DNA of 64,000 nucleotides from Paractinoplanes toevensis (GCF_018332695.1 NZ_BOQN01000065.1:53070-117069); one strand, 5' to 3'. Shown: positions 51,089 through 59,117, counted from the first letter of the stretch. Notes: generated by a model not told the origin, from the letters alone. Numbers and translations are program-made.

Positions 51089-52758
51089 TCCTCAATCCAC
51101 GCACCTATGACCCCACGCATCTCGACGACGAGTCGCGGCGGCTGCTTCGCGCGACCGTGGACTTCTTCGAGGAGCGCGGCAAGAAAGCGTTGATGGCCAG
51201 TTACATCGATCGGGCGTGGTATTCCGATTTTCTGGACTTCGCGGCCAAGGAGGGGTTGCTCGCGACGTTCATGACCCCGGCCGCCGACGGTGACGGCGAC
51301 CCGGACAAGCGGTGGGACACGGCCCGTAACGCGGCGCTCAGCGAGATCCTCGGCTTCTACGGCCTCGACTACTGGTACACGTGGCAGGTCACCGTGCTCG
51401 GTCTCGGGCCGGTGTGGCAGAGCGACAATGCCGAGGCCCGGAAACGCGCGGCGAATCTGCTCGCCGATGGGCACGTGATGGCGTTCGCGCTGTCCGAGCG
51501 GGGTCACGGTGCCGACATCTACGCCACCGACATGGTGCTCACCCCGTCCGACGGCGGGGGCTGGACGGCGAACGGCACGAAGTACTACATCGGCAACGGC
51601 AACGTCGCGGGGCTGGTGTCGGTGTTCGGCAAGACGCCCGACGGCTATGTCTTCTTCGCCGCCGACAGCCGGCACGAGAATTACCACCTGATCGACAACG
51701 TCGTGAACAAGCAGATGTACGTGAGCACGTTCGAGCTGCGCGATTACCCGGTTCGCGAGCAGGACGTCCTGCACGCCGGCCAGGGTGCCTTCGACGCCGC
51801 ACTGAACACGGTCAATGTCGGCAAATTCAACCTGTGCACGGCCGCGATCGGCATCTGCGAGCACGCCATGTACGAGGCGGTCACCCACGCCCACCGCCGG
51901 ATGCTGTACGGCAAGCCGGTCACCGACTTCGCGCACGTGCGGCGGGAGCTTTCCGACGCGTACGTCCGGCTGGTCGGCATGAAGCTCTTCAGCGACCGCG
52001 CCGTGGACTATTTCCGGTCGGCCGGCCCGGAGGACCGCCGTTATCTGCTGTTCAACCCGATGACCAAGATGAAGGTCACCACCGAGGGCGAGAAGGTCAT
52101 CGACCTGATGTGGGACGTCATCGCGGCCAAGGGTTTCGAGAAGGACACCTATTTCGACAAGGCGGCCATGGACATCCGTGGCCTGCCCAAGCTCGAGGGC
52201 ACCGTGCACGTCAACCTCGCGCTGATCCTCAAGTTCATGCCCAATTACCTCTTCCACCCGACCGAGTTCCCGCCGGTGGAAACGCGGCACGACGCGGCCG
52301 ACGACGAGTTCCTGTTCCAGCAGGGGCCGGCGCGAGGGCTCGGCGCGATCCGGTTCCACGACTGGCGCATCGCCTACGACCAATTTGCACATCTGCCGAA
52401 CGTGGCCGTCTTCCGGGAGCAGGCCGACGGTTTCGGTCAGTTGTCGGTGGCCAAGGAGCAGCACGGCGATCTGGACTTCCTGCTCGCCGTCGGGCACCTG
52501 TTCGCGCTGATCGTCTACGGCCAGCTGATCCTGGAGAAGGGCGGTGTCGACGACGCCCTGCTCGACGAGATCTTCGCGGTCCTGGTCCGAGACTTCTCCG
52601 AGTACGCGACCGAGCTGCACGGCAAGACCGCCACCACCGACGAACAGGCCGCCTGGGCGCTGGCGCACATCCGCCGCCCGGTGGCCGACGAGTCCCGCAC
52701 CGACGCGGTCTGGCAGCAGGTGCTCGCCCTGGTCGGCGCCTACGAGATGAGGCCCTGA
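51085..52758 (+). CDS. acyl-CoA dehydrogenase family flavoprotein
   Basis: The 557-residue protein shows the acyl-CoA dehydrogenase fold: an N-terminal helical domain, a middle beta domain with the FAD/substrate segment MAFALSERGHGADIYATDMV and GTKYYIGNGNVAGLV, and a C-terminal helical part (GICEHAMYEAVTHAHRRMLY). It is longer than the usual 380 residues, with a C-terminal extension as in very-long-chain or FadE-like types. The substrate is unknown. It is coupled to a PadR repressor that could sense its substrate. Its 3' end overlaps the convergent methyltransferase gene by 19 bp. Confidence 0.88.
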   Translation: MILNPRTYDPTHLDDESRRLLRATVDFFEERGKKALMASYIDRAWYSDFLDFAAKEGLLATFMTPAADGDGDPDKRWDTARNAALSEILGFYGLDYWYTWQVTVLGLGPVWQSDNAEARKRAANLLADGHVMAFALSERGHGADIYATDMVLTPSDGGGWTANGTKYYIGNGNVAGLVSVFGKTPDGYVFFAADSRHENYHLIDNVVNKQMYVSTFELRDYPVREQDVLHAGQGAFDAALNTVNVGKFNLCTAAIGICEHAMYEAVTHAHRRMLYGKPVTDFAHVRRELSDAYVRLVGMKLFSDRAVDYFRSAGPEDRRYLLFNPMTKMKVTTEGEKVIDLMWDVIAAKGFEKDTYFDKAAMDIRGLPKLEGTVHVNLALILKFMPNYLFHPTEFPPVETRHDAADDEFLFQQGPARGLGAIRFHDWRIAYDQFAHLPNVAVFREQADGFGQLSVAKEQHGDLDFLLAVGHLFALIVYGQLILEKGGVDDALLDEIFAVLVRDFSEYATELHGKTATTDEQAAWALAHIRRPVADESRTDAVWQQVLALVGAYEMRP

Positions 52759-53807
52759 CCGCCGAACAGCCGGCGGTAGAACGGCGTGGCCCGGAAGGGC
52801 CCGCCGTGGTGCGGGCTCCGCCAGGTCTCCAGATCGCCGACCTGGAGCTCGTAGTCGGGGTGGATGCCGTCGTCGCTGGTGCGGCGGGTGAGCGTGATCG
52901 GGAAGTGGTCGCCGTGCGTGACCGGGACCGGCTCGGGGAAGGGCGCGTAGATCGGCGCCCAGGCCCGGGTGCCGCCGGTCAGGGCGTCCACCTCGCGGCC
53001 GCCGCGTGATTCGGCGGCCACCCGTGTCCACAGGAGAATGCCGGACATCCGCGCCGAGTTCGCGCTGATCCGCAGGTCGGCGGTCAGGTGCCCGTCGTAC
53101 GCGGGCGGCGGGTTGTCGGCGGCGAAAGCGTTCGACTCGTCCGCCGGGTTCTCGGCGGCGAAAATGATCGACTCGACCGGGACCGCGGTGGAGATGATCG
53201 CGTCGTCGGCCGGGCCGCCCAGGCAGAGCCGCAGGTCGAAGGGTGCGCCGGCGGCCGCGAAAACGCGGTCCAGGTAGGGGCGGGTCTCGGCCGCCAGGGT
53301 CAGGTCGATGCCGGTCAGGTCGACGGCGGCGGCCCAGGTCTGGATCCGGAACGGGATCCACACACAGTCCGGAACGCAGAGTCGCGCGCGGGCGTCGGCG
53401 AGAACCGCGATCGCCCCCTCGGCCGATGCGATGTTGCCGACGATCTCGGAAACGCAGACCTCCGCCCGTACCGGAAGGGTTGTCTCGGTGGAAAGACCCG
53501 GCAGCACCGTGACCCGGTCGTCCAGCCCGGCCATCGCGACAGCGTCGGCCGCCCGGTCGGCGGTGGCCCGGTCGGCCTCGATCGCATAGACGTGCCGGGC
53601 TCCGGCGTGGGCGGCCTCGACCGCCCACAATGCGTCCCGGCCGGTGCCGATGTCGACGACCACCCGGCCCGGTGCGGCCGACCGGACGGCATCGCGGAAG
53701 GCCCGATGCCGGTCGTCGGCGGCGTCGAAGGCGTCGTAGACCCGGTCGTCGTAGGCGGGATATTCACCCATCGACGGGAAGAGCACATAGGGCGATCCGT
53801 TGGTCAC
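52740..53807 (-). CDS. SAM-dependent methyltransferase, PRMT-like
   Basis: The 355-residue protein has a class I methyltransferase core: VVVDIGTGRDALWAVEAAHA (motif I), YAIEADRATADRAADA and a motif CVSEIVGNIASAEG. The last resembles the double-Glu substrate loop of protein arginine methyltransferases. A beta-barrel-like C-terminal half with DHFPITL fits that group. Whether it acts on arginine or on a small molecule cannot be told. The GTG start at 53807 has no strong ribosome site. The end overlaps the acyl-CoA dehydrogenase gene on the other strand. Confidence 0.78.
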   Translation of the reverse strand: MTNGSPYVLFPSMGEYPAYDDRVYDAFDAADDRHRAFRDAVRSAAPGRVVVDIGTGRDALWAVEAAHAGARHVYAIEADRATADRAADAVAMAGLDDRVTVLPGLSTETTLPVRAEVCVSEIVGNIASAEGAIAVLADARARLCVPDCVWIPFRIQTWAAAVDLTGIDLTLAAETRPYLDRVFAAAGAPFDLRLCLGGPADDAIISTAVPVESIIFAAENPADESNAFAADNPPPAYDGHLTADLRISANSARMSGILLWTRVAAESRGGREVDALTGGTRAWAPIYAPFPEPVPVTHGDHFPITLTRRTSDDGIHPDYELQVGDLETWRSPHHGGPFRATPFYRRLFGGQGLIS

Positions 53808-53825
53808 CCGCTCATGGTGCCCGTT

Positions 53826-54230
53826 CTACTCCGGGTCGGCCTGCTTGCGGCGCAGATCTTCCTCGCGGCGGCGGAGGTCGGCCTCCCACGTCTTCATCAT
53901 CGCCTCGTCCTCGCGCAGGCTGCTGGACAGGCCGCGGAGGAACTCCGGGTCGTCGTCGGGGGCGGTCGAGCGCCGGCCCGGACGCTGATCTTCCGGGAAA
54001 CCGTTGCCCGGGCGCCAGACCGTGCCGTTGCTCAGCCGCACCGGCGGGGCCGGCCGGCCGGCGACGAACCAGGCGATCGCGCCGATCGGCGAGAACAGCA
54101 GGATGATGAACACCCACGCGACTCGCGGCAGCGCCCGGATCGACGACTCCTCGGCGGAGAGGCAGTCGATCAGAGCGACCACGAGCAGCGCGAGGTCCAG
54201 CAGCACGAACAGCGAGTAGAGACGAACCAT
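53826..54230 (-). CDS. PLDc_N-domain membrane protein
   Basis: The 134-residue protein has two membrane helices (VRLYSLFVLLDLALLVVALI and VAWVFIILLFSPIGAIAWFV) separated by a short loop. This is the PLDc_N module found at the N-terminus of cardiolipin synthases but here standing alone. A cytoplasmic charged tail forms a likely coiled coil (EDEAMMKTWEADLRRREEDL). No phospholipase HKD motif is present. Its Shine-Dalgarno lies inside a perfect hairpin. The role is unknown; relatives act in membrane stress. Confidence 0.83.
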   Translation of the reverse strand: MVRLYSLFVLLDLALLVVALIDCLSAEESSIRALPRVAWVFIILLFSPIGAIAWFVAGRPAPPVRLSNGTVWRPGNGFPEDQRPGRRSTAPDDDPEFLRGLSSSLREDEAMMKTWEADLRRREEDLRRKQADPE

Positions 54231-54236
54231 GGCGGA

Positions 54237-54260
54237 GATCCTCCCAAAGCTGGGAGGATC
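54237..54260 (-). promoter_or_regulatory. hairpin masking the Shine-Dalgarno of the PLDc_N gene
   Basis: On the minus strand GATCCTCCCA-GCTT-TGGGAGGATC forms a perfect 10-bp stem with a 4-nt loop. The 3' arm contains GGGAGG, which ends 9 nt before the ATG at 54230 and is therefore the ribosome-binding site. Folding would block translation unless it is melted or displaced. Confidence 0.65.
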
Positions 54261-54290
54261 CCGTGGTCCCGGAAAAGGTGCAAAAGAGTT

Positions 54291-54515
54291 TTAGATTGCG
54301 CCGGTGAACGCCGGCAGGTAGCCGTTCGTGTAGCCGGTCCTGTTCGGGGGGTCGGTGAACGACTTGGGGGCGTGGCGGCTGACCCACTGGCCGGGGTAGC
54401 CGTTCGGGCTGCGCGAGCAGGTGCCGACCTGCCCGGGCGCGCCGACGCCGGAGGAGTAGGAGTCGCCCGCGCTCCGGTTACCGAACGGTAGGCCCGAGCG
54501 GCGATAAATAGAACC
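54291..54515 (-). pseudogene. 3' remnant of an unidentified gene
   Basis: A minus-strand frame reads about 74 codons to a TAA at 54291. It includes NRSAGDSYSSGVGAPGQVGT then CSRSPNGYPGQWVSRHAPKS and FTDPPNRTGYTNGYLPAFTG. Almost all codons from about 54480 down end in G or C, as in real genes here. No start codon exists in the frame, and an in-frame TGA lies at 54516-54518 within an AT-rich inverted repeat. It appears to be the C-terminus of a lost, probably secreted, protein. Together with the hairpins this accounts for the 355-bp gap 54231-54585. Confidence 0.6.
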
Positions 54516-54529
54516 TCATGTATTTATCG
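54502..54529. repeat. AT-rich inverted repeat at the edge of the gene remnant
   Basis: CGATAAATA and TATTTATCG are perfect 9-bp arms with a 10-nt spacer. Their base composition is far from the surroundings. The site may be an operator, terminator or recombination scar. Confidence 0.6.
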
Positions 54530-54573
54530 GTACGGCCGAGTACCCTTTTCAGGGTTCCCACAGTTGATCGCAC

Positions 54574-54579
54574 TACCGT
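54574..54579 (+). promoter_or_regulatory. -10 element of the 122-residue hypothetical gene
   Basis: TACCGT is 6 nt before the ATG at 54586 and fits leaderless transcription. Confidence 0.4.
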
Positions 54580-54585
54580 CTGACC

Positions 54586-54954
54586 ATGGAAGAAGAACGG
54601 GCACGCCGGGTCGTCGAAACACTCCGCACTCGCAACGTCTTCGCCCACGTCAAGCTGCCGCAGGCCGGCATCACGCAATACGGCATACGCGTGGTGCTCC
54701 CGGACGGGCGTGAGGCGATCTGGGACAACGACGGCACGGCCGGACTCGAAGCCCAGATCATGCGTAACGGGATCCTGGTGGGATTTGTCGCCTCGATCCC
54801 CGACTCGGAGAATTTCGGCGACGGCCAGATCGTCGAGGCCATCGCCACCGCCGATTACGACCGCCCGGTCGGCCGCTCCCGGCCGTCCACGCCCCGCCCG
54901 ATTCCCCGCCCGTCGCCGTCCCTCGGGCAGCGCATCCGCGGACGCATGGGCTAG
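54586..54954 (+). CDS. small hypothetical protein
   Basis: I do not recognise a family for this 122-residue protein. The first 85 residues look folded (RNVFAHVKLPQAGITQYGIR, VVLPDGREAIWDNDGTAGLE, AQIMRNGILVGFVASIPDSE). The last 30 are Pro/Arg/Ser-rich and basic, ending LGQRIRGRMG. There is no signal peptide or membrane helix. A -10 element just upstream supports the start. The stop shares CTAG with the stop of the convergent helicase gene. The basic tail could bind nucleic acid or membrane, but this is speculation. Confidence 0.78.
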   Translation: MEEERARRVVETLRTRNVFAHVKLPQAGITQYGIRVVLPDGREAIWDNDGTAGLEAQIMRNGILVGFVASIPDSENFGDGQIVEAIATADYDRPVGRSRPSTPRPIPRPSPSLGQRIRGRMG

Positions 54955-56687
54955 CTCTCCGGGTTGATCAGGGCTTCCAGACGGCGCATCGCCACCGGCC
55001 ACAACTCCGGGGTCAGGGTCGCCAGCAGCGTCTCGGCCAGCGACTGCACCACCATGTCGATCGATTCCCGCACCGCCGGGTCCAGCTCGGGCTCGGGTTC
55101 TCTCGGCCGGGGAGCGGGGACCTCGGCCGCCGGCGGCGGCGGGGGCGGGAACTCGACCGGCAGGTCCTCGGCCGCGCCGATCAGGTGCAGATAGCCGGTG
55201 GCCCGGGTCAGCGCGATGTAGAGCAGCCGGTGCCCGCGCGGGTCGTCGTCCAGGATGTGACCCGGCTCGACCACCACCGTCGCGTCGAACTCCAGGCCCT
55301 TCGCCTCGTGCGGGGCGAGCAGTGCGACCCCGGCGCCGCCCGGTTCGTCCTCGCCGGCCGGGTGCCAGGGCAGGCCCTCCTCGTCCAGCGCCGCCTCGAC
55401 CTCCTCGCGGCAGCGGGCCGGGCAGACCACGGCCACCGAGCGTCCCCGGTCGGCGTGCTCGGCGGCGGCCGCGGCCACCAGCGCGGCCCGGGTCGCCGGA
55501 CCGGCCGGCACGATCACCGGGTCGGACGTCCCGTCGCGTACGGCGGTGGGAGCCGAAACGCTCGGCGCGGCCATCGGCAGCAGCTCCGCGGCCAGATCGA
55601 AGATCTGCCGCGGGATGCGGTAGCCGAAGCGCAGTTCCCGGTGCTCGTGCGGGATCGCCGACGGGAGCTGCGCCACCAGGTCGTGCCAGTCGTCGCGGGC
55701 CCACAGGCCGGTCGACTGGGCGATGTCGCCGACCACCGTCATCGAACCGTCGCGCGACCGCCGGGCGATCGCCCGCAACTGCATCGGCGAGAGGTCCTGC
55801 GCCTCGTCGACCACCACGTGCACGAAACCCTTCGGCCCGTCGCCGATCAGGTGCCCGGCCTCGTCGAGCAGCGGCAGGTCGGAGTCGCTCCACCCGTCCT
55901 CGCCGGCCGAGCGGTACAGCGACACGATCTCCCGGTCGGTGAACTCGCCGCCGGACGCCGCGGCCAGCAGGGTCCGCGAACCGAACAGGTCGCGCAGGAA
56001 CCGTTCCGGTTCGAGCGGCGGCCACAGCCGGTCGGCGAGCAGGTCGGCGGCCTCCAGGATCTGCCGCGGGTCCTTGGTCGCGGCGACCAGCACCGCGCGC
56101 AGGATGCGCCGCCGATCGCCGGGCGGCGCCTCACTGGCCCGCGCGGTGTCGATGACCTGGCGCAGCGCGATCGGGTTGAGCTTGACCGCCTCGCCGCTCA
56201 CCTCGATCGAGGACGGCAACTCGTCGGGCGTGCGGTTCCGGTATTCCTCGAAGGCCCGTTTCAACAACCCGGCCATCCGGGACTCGCCCTTGAGCCGGGA
56301 GACCTTCGGCGCCTCATCGCGTACGCCGCCGGCGGAGTGCAGCAGAGCGCGCACCGAGCGGTGCACCACCCGGTCGTAGCCCCAGCCGGTCAGCACGTCC
56401 TCGGTGAACCGGGCGAACGCCTCGGACGGCCCCACCACCAGCGTCTCGGCGTCGTCCAGCAGACCCTCGTCGAGCAGCCAGGCCACCCGCCGCAGCGCCG
56501 TCATGGTCTTCCCGGTGCCCGGACCGCCCTGGACGATCAGCACCCGGTCGAGCTCGGTGCCGACCACCTCGTCCTGGGCGGCCCGGATGGTGGCCACCAG
56601 GTCGGGGCCGGTCGCGGAGCTGTCCCGGCCCAGCACGGCAAGCAGATCGTCATCCACCGGAACGCCCGGGTCGGCGGGGCGGAACAT
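54951..56687 (-). CDS. UvrD/HelD-like superfamily 1 helicase-type ATPase
   Basis: The 578-residue protein has SF1 motifs: P-loop GGPGTGKT near residue 55, VVVDEAQDLSPMQ (motif II), GDIAQSTGLW (motif III), GYRIPRQI, and LEFDATVVVEP with LLYIALTRAT (motifs V-VI). The arrangement resembles HelD/HelR, which release stalled RNA polymerase. The long N-terminal coiled coil of HelD is absent, so it is shorter than the usual roughly 700. A Pro/Glu-rich linker and a helical tail end the protein. The ATG at 56687 lies 13 nt after the zinc-ribbon gene, so it is the last gene of the redox operon. Confidence 0.85.
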   Translation of the reverse strand: MFRPADPGVPVDDDLLAVLGRDSSATGPDLVATIRAAQDEVVGTELDRVLIVQGGPGTGKTMTALRRVAWLLDEGLLDDAETLVVGPSEAFARFTEDVLTGWGYDRVVHRSVRALLHSAGGVRDEAPKVSRLKGESRMAGLLKRAFEEYRNRTPDELPSSIEVSGEAVKLNPIALRQVIDTARASEAPPGDRRRILRAVLVAATKDPRQILEAADLLADRLWPPLEPERFLRDLFGSRTLLAAASGGEFTDREIVSLYRSAGEDGWSDSDLPLLDEAGHLIGDGPKGFVHVVVDEAQDLSPMQLRAIARRSRDGSMTVVGDIAQSTGLWARDDWHDLVAQLPSAIPHEHRELRFGYRIPRQIFDLAAELLPMAAPSVSAPTAVRDGTSDPVIVPAGPATRAALVAAAAAEHADRGRSVAVVCPARCREEVEAALDEEGLPWHPAGEDEPGGAGVALLAPHEAKGLEFDATVVVEPGHILDDDPRGHRLLYIALTRATGYLHLIGAAEDLPVEFPPPPPPAAEVPAPRPREPEPELDPAVRESIDMVVQSLAETLLATLTPELWPVAMRRLEALINPES

Positions 56688-56700
56688 GGCGCCGGCCGGC

Positions 56701-56964
56701 TCAGGAGCCCGCGAGGGGCAACTCGAGGCGGACCGAACCGTGCAGGTCGAGGAAGACCCGGTCGGGTGCGTTGACCACCCGCAGAACGACGTCTTCGCAA
56801 TGCGGGCAGCGGCCGACCCGGCCCATGTCCTGCCCCCACAGGACCAGGGCGCCGACCGCCTCGGCATGACCGCAGCCGGCGCAGGTGTAGCGCGCGGCGG
56901 TCACGTCGACGGTGAAGAGCTCCCGGAGGTCACCGGCCATGGCGTTGCCGTCCAGTGGGTTCAT
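56701..56964 (-). CDS. DUF6510-like zinc-ribbon protein
   Basis: The 87-residue protein starts MNPLDGNAMAGDLRELFTVD and has two CxxC pairs (YTCAGCGH and GRCPHCED) spaced 25 residues apart. This is a zinc ribbon as in the DUF6510 group. It may bind nucleic acid or stabilise a partner. Its start overlaps the flavin reductase stop as ATGA, and it precedes the helicase gene, so all are one operon. Confidence 0.82.
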   Translation of the reverse strand: MNPLDGNAMAGDLRELFTVDVTAARYTCAGCGHAEAVGALVLWGQDMGRVGRCPHCEDVVLRVVNAPDRVFLDLHGSVRLELPLAGS

Positions 56965-57704
56965 GACGTGCCTCCGAAGCGTTCCGTGCGGATGCGCTTG
57001 GGGTCATGGCCGAGAGCCACCAGAATGTCGGCGGCGGCCTCGACGAATGTGGTCGGACCGCAGACGTAGCAGTCCGGGGTGAAGTCGGCGGGCCAACCGT
57101 AGCTGTTGATCGTGGCCACGTCGATCCTCTTCCGCGGAGTTACGCGGGTGTGGACGAAGTGCACATCAAGACCGGGATCATCCCGTACGCGACGGGAAAG
57201 CTCCTGGGCGTAGCAGGCATCTTCCGGGGTGCGCACCGAATAGATCAGCCGGAAGGGCTGTTTGCCCTTGGCCGCACCGCGGGCGCGGATCATCGCCATC
57301 AGCGGGACGACACCCGAACCGCCCGCCAGCAGAAGCACCGGCTTCTCCTGGGCCGGCCGCCACACGAACCAGCCGCCCACCGGGCCGCGCAGCTCGATCT
57401 GGTCACCGATTTCCAGTGTGTCGGTCAGATAGGGGGACACCTCGCCGTCGTCCAGCCTCTGCACCGTCAATTCGACCGTTTTGTCAGTCGCATTGTCCGC
57501 CCAGGCGGACGCGATCGAATAACTCCGTTGCGCGCTGTAGCCGTCGGGTGCCGTCAGCCGGACGTCGACGTGCTGGCCGGGCAGGTGACCCGGCCAGTCC
57601 GGTACGTCGAGCACGAGGGTGCGTGCCGACGGGGTCTCCCACCGTTCGCCGACGAGGGTGGCCGCCCGCCAGGTCAGTCGCCCTGGTAACGCTGCTCGAG
57701 CCAT
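56961..57704 (-). CDS. FAD/NAD(P)-dependent oxidoreductase of the ferredoxin-reductase fold
   Basis: The 247-residue protein has the FAD motif RSYSIAS (RxYS), a phosphate-binding GPVGGWFVW, the NAD(P) motif LLAGGSGVVPLM and the C-terminal CGPTTFVEAA. It lacks an iron-sulfur domain. It should pass electrons from NAD(P)H to the molybdopterin enzyme whose gene overlaps its start by 31 bp. This pairing is common next to sulfite-oxidase-like genes. Confidence 0.9.
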   Translation of the reverse strand: MARAALPGRLTWRAATLVGERWETPSARTLVLDVPDWPGHLPGQHVDVRLTAPDGYSAQRSYSIASAWADNATDKTVELTVQRLDDGEVSPYLTDTLEIGDQIELRGPVGGWFVWRPAQEKPVLLLAGGSGVVPLMAMIRARGAAKGKQPFRLIYSVRTPEDACYAQELSRRVRDDPGLDVHFVHTRVTPRKRIDVATINSYGWPADFTPDCYVCGPTTFVEAAADILVALGHDPKRIRTERFGGTS

Positions 57705-58273
57705 GGGTCTCCGTACATGTGGTAGCCGGCCGCTTCCCAGAAGCCGGGCTCATCGTCATTCATCAGCGACAGGCCGTTGACCCATTTCGCCGACTTCCAG
57801 AAGTACAGGTGCGGGATCAGCATGCGCGCCGGCCCGCCGTGTTCCGGTTCGAGATCCTCGCCGTCGAACTTGTAGGCGATCCACGCTTTGCCGTCCAGCA
57901 GATCTTCCATCGGTACGTTCGTCGTGTAGCCGCCGAAGCTGTGCACCATCGTGTAGTCGGCAGCAGTCTCGACGTCGGCGAGCAGTGTGTCCAGAGAGAC
58001 GCCGCGCCAGGTTGTGCCGAGCTTCGACCATTTCGTGACGCAGTGGATGTCGACGGTCACGTCCGCACTTTCGAGGGCCGTGAATTCCGCCCAGTTCCAG
58101 CTCTTCTTCTCGCCGGTCTCGGTGGCGATCGTGAAGCTCCACCGGTCGAGCGGGATGCGTGGCGTCGGGCCGGCGCTGAGCACCGGGAAGTCGTGAGTGA
58201 GGTATTGACCGGGTGGCAGGCCGGGGACCGACTCGCGTCGCCGGCCGCCGAACCCTCGGGAGATGATGCCCAT
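57674..58273 (-). CDS. sulfite-oxidase-like molybdopterin-dependent oxidoreductase
   Basis: The 199-residue protein is a single oxidoreductase molybdopterin-binding domain. It has the cofactor-ligand Cys in DIHCVTKWSKLGTTWRGV, plus PARMLIPHLYFWKSAKWVNG and the N-terminal FPVLSAGPTPRIPLDRWSFT. It has no twin-arginine signal, so it seems cytoplasmic, unlike MsrP. It is the first gene of a four-gene operon with a flavin reductase, a zinc ribbon and a helicase. AGGA lies 5 nt before the ATG. The substrate is unknown; sulfoxide reduction or sulfite oxidation are candidates. Confidence 0.9.
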   Translation of the reverse strand: MGIISRGFGGRRRESVPGLPPGQYLTHDFPVLSAGPTPRIPLDRWSFTIATETGEKKSWNWAEFTALESADVTVDIHCVTKWSKLGTTWRGVSLDTLLADVETAADYTMVHSFGGYTTNVPMEDLLDGKAWIAYKFDGEDLEPEHGGPARMLIPHLYFWKSAKWVNGLSLMNDDEPGFWEAAGYHMYGDPWLEQRYQGD

Positions 58274-58293
58274 GGTTCCTGAGTAAACCGCAT

Positions 58294-58328
58294 GATCATT
58301 TCAGGCGGCAGTCCGTTCTTAAATGATC
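58294..58328. promoter_or_regulatory. inverted repeat in the divergent promoter region
   Basis: GATCATTT (58294-58301) and AAATGATC (58321-58328) form perfect 8-bp arms 19 nt apart. They lie between the molybdopterin enzyme gene and the divergent membrane-protein gene and are a candidate regulator site. Confidence 0.4.
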
Positions 58329-58397
58329 TTGGTGATGCCGATCGCGCCGCTTCGCCGTTTTAGCACGGTTTATCCGATCCTTTGGAACCATTGGTGA

Positions 58398-59108
58398 ATG
58401 AGCGATTACCAGTCCTCTGCCGCCAGCCGCCGCAAGGTCCAGCGCCGCAAGCAACTCGCGGTCGGCGTGGTCGGGCTGGGTGCGGTGCTCGGCGCCGGCG
58501 CATACGTCGTCACCGCCCAGGTCATCGACCACCGGAACCACACGGTGACCACGGACGCCATCGCGCCCGTCGCCCCGCTGCCCGAACTCACCACCCCGGC
58601 ACCGCGGGTCGCCCCCTCCTCGGTGCCACCCGCGGTGACCACCAAGAGCGCGGTCAAGCACTCGATCAGCCCGGCCGCCTCGGCCTCGATGCCGATGCCG
58701 ATGCCGCCGGAGGACGAGATCCGAGCGGCCCGCGAGGCAGCGGAGCGGGACGGCGTGCCGGTGCAGCCCGGCCTCACCGCCGCCGGTGAGGAACCCGCCC
58801 TGGTCGCTGAGCGCGAGGTGAAGCTCCCGAACGGGACACTGCGCATCATCACCGCCCGATTCGACCTGACCGGTCATCGCGAACTGCTGTGGGCGGTCGG
58901 CGGCGGCAAACCGGTCGGCGACGCCGAGTGCACGCAGGACCTGCACTTCAGCGAGAACGCCAAGCCGGCGCGCCAGCCGAACCTGCTGCTCTGCTGGCGG
59001 ACCTCGGCGACGAAGAGCGTCGCCACGATCCTGGTGGACCGGGGCGGTCACCCCTCGACCGTGACCAGCGTCAAGGCCATCGACCGGGAATGGCGGACGC
59101 TGGACTGA
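58398..59108 (+). CDS. membrane-anchored protein, paralogue A of the subtilase locus
   Basis: The 236-residue protein has a short basic cytoplasmic N-terminus, one membrane helix (LAVGVVGLGAVLGAGAYVVT), an Ala/Pro/Ser-rich stalk and a C-terminal domain of about 100 residues. This domain has the pattern LRIITARFDLTGHRELLW, two cysteines (ECTQ and LLCWR) and TSATKSVATILVDRGG. I do not know the family. The same plan and domain recur in the gene at 61159, on the far side of the subtilase gene. It is convergent with the subtilase gene, with only 9 nt between stops and a small hairpin (CTGACC/GGTCAG, 59105-59121) over them. Confidence 0.82.
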   Translation: MSDYQSSAASRRKVQRRKQLAVGVVGLGAVLGAGAYVVTAQVIDHRNHTVTTDAIAPVAPLPELTTPAPRVAPSSVPPAVTTKSAVKHSISPAASASMPMPMPPEDEIRAAREAAERDGVPVQPGLTAAGEEPALVAEREVKLPNGTLRIITARFDLTGHRELLWAVGGGKPVGDAECTQDLHFSENAKPARQPNLLLCWRTSATKSVATILVDRGGHPSTVTSVKAIDREWRTLD

Positions 59109-59117
59109 CCCGTCCGG

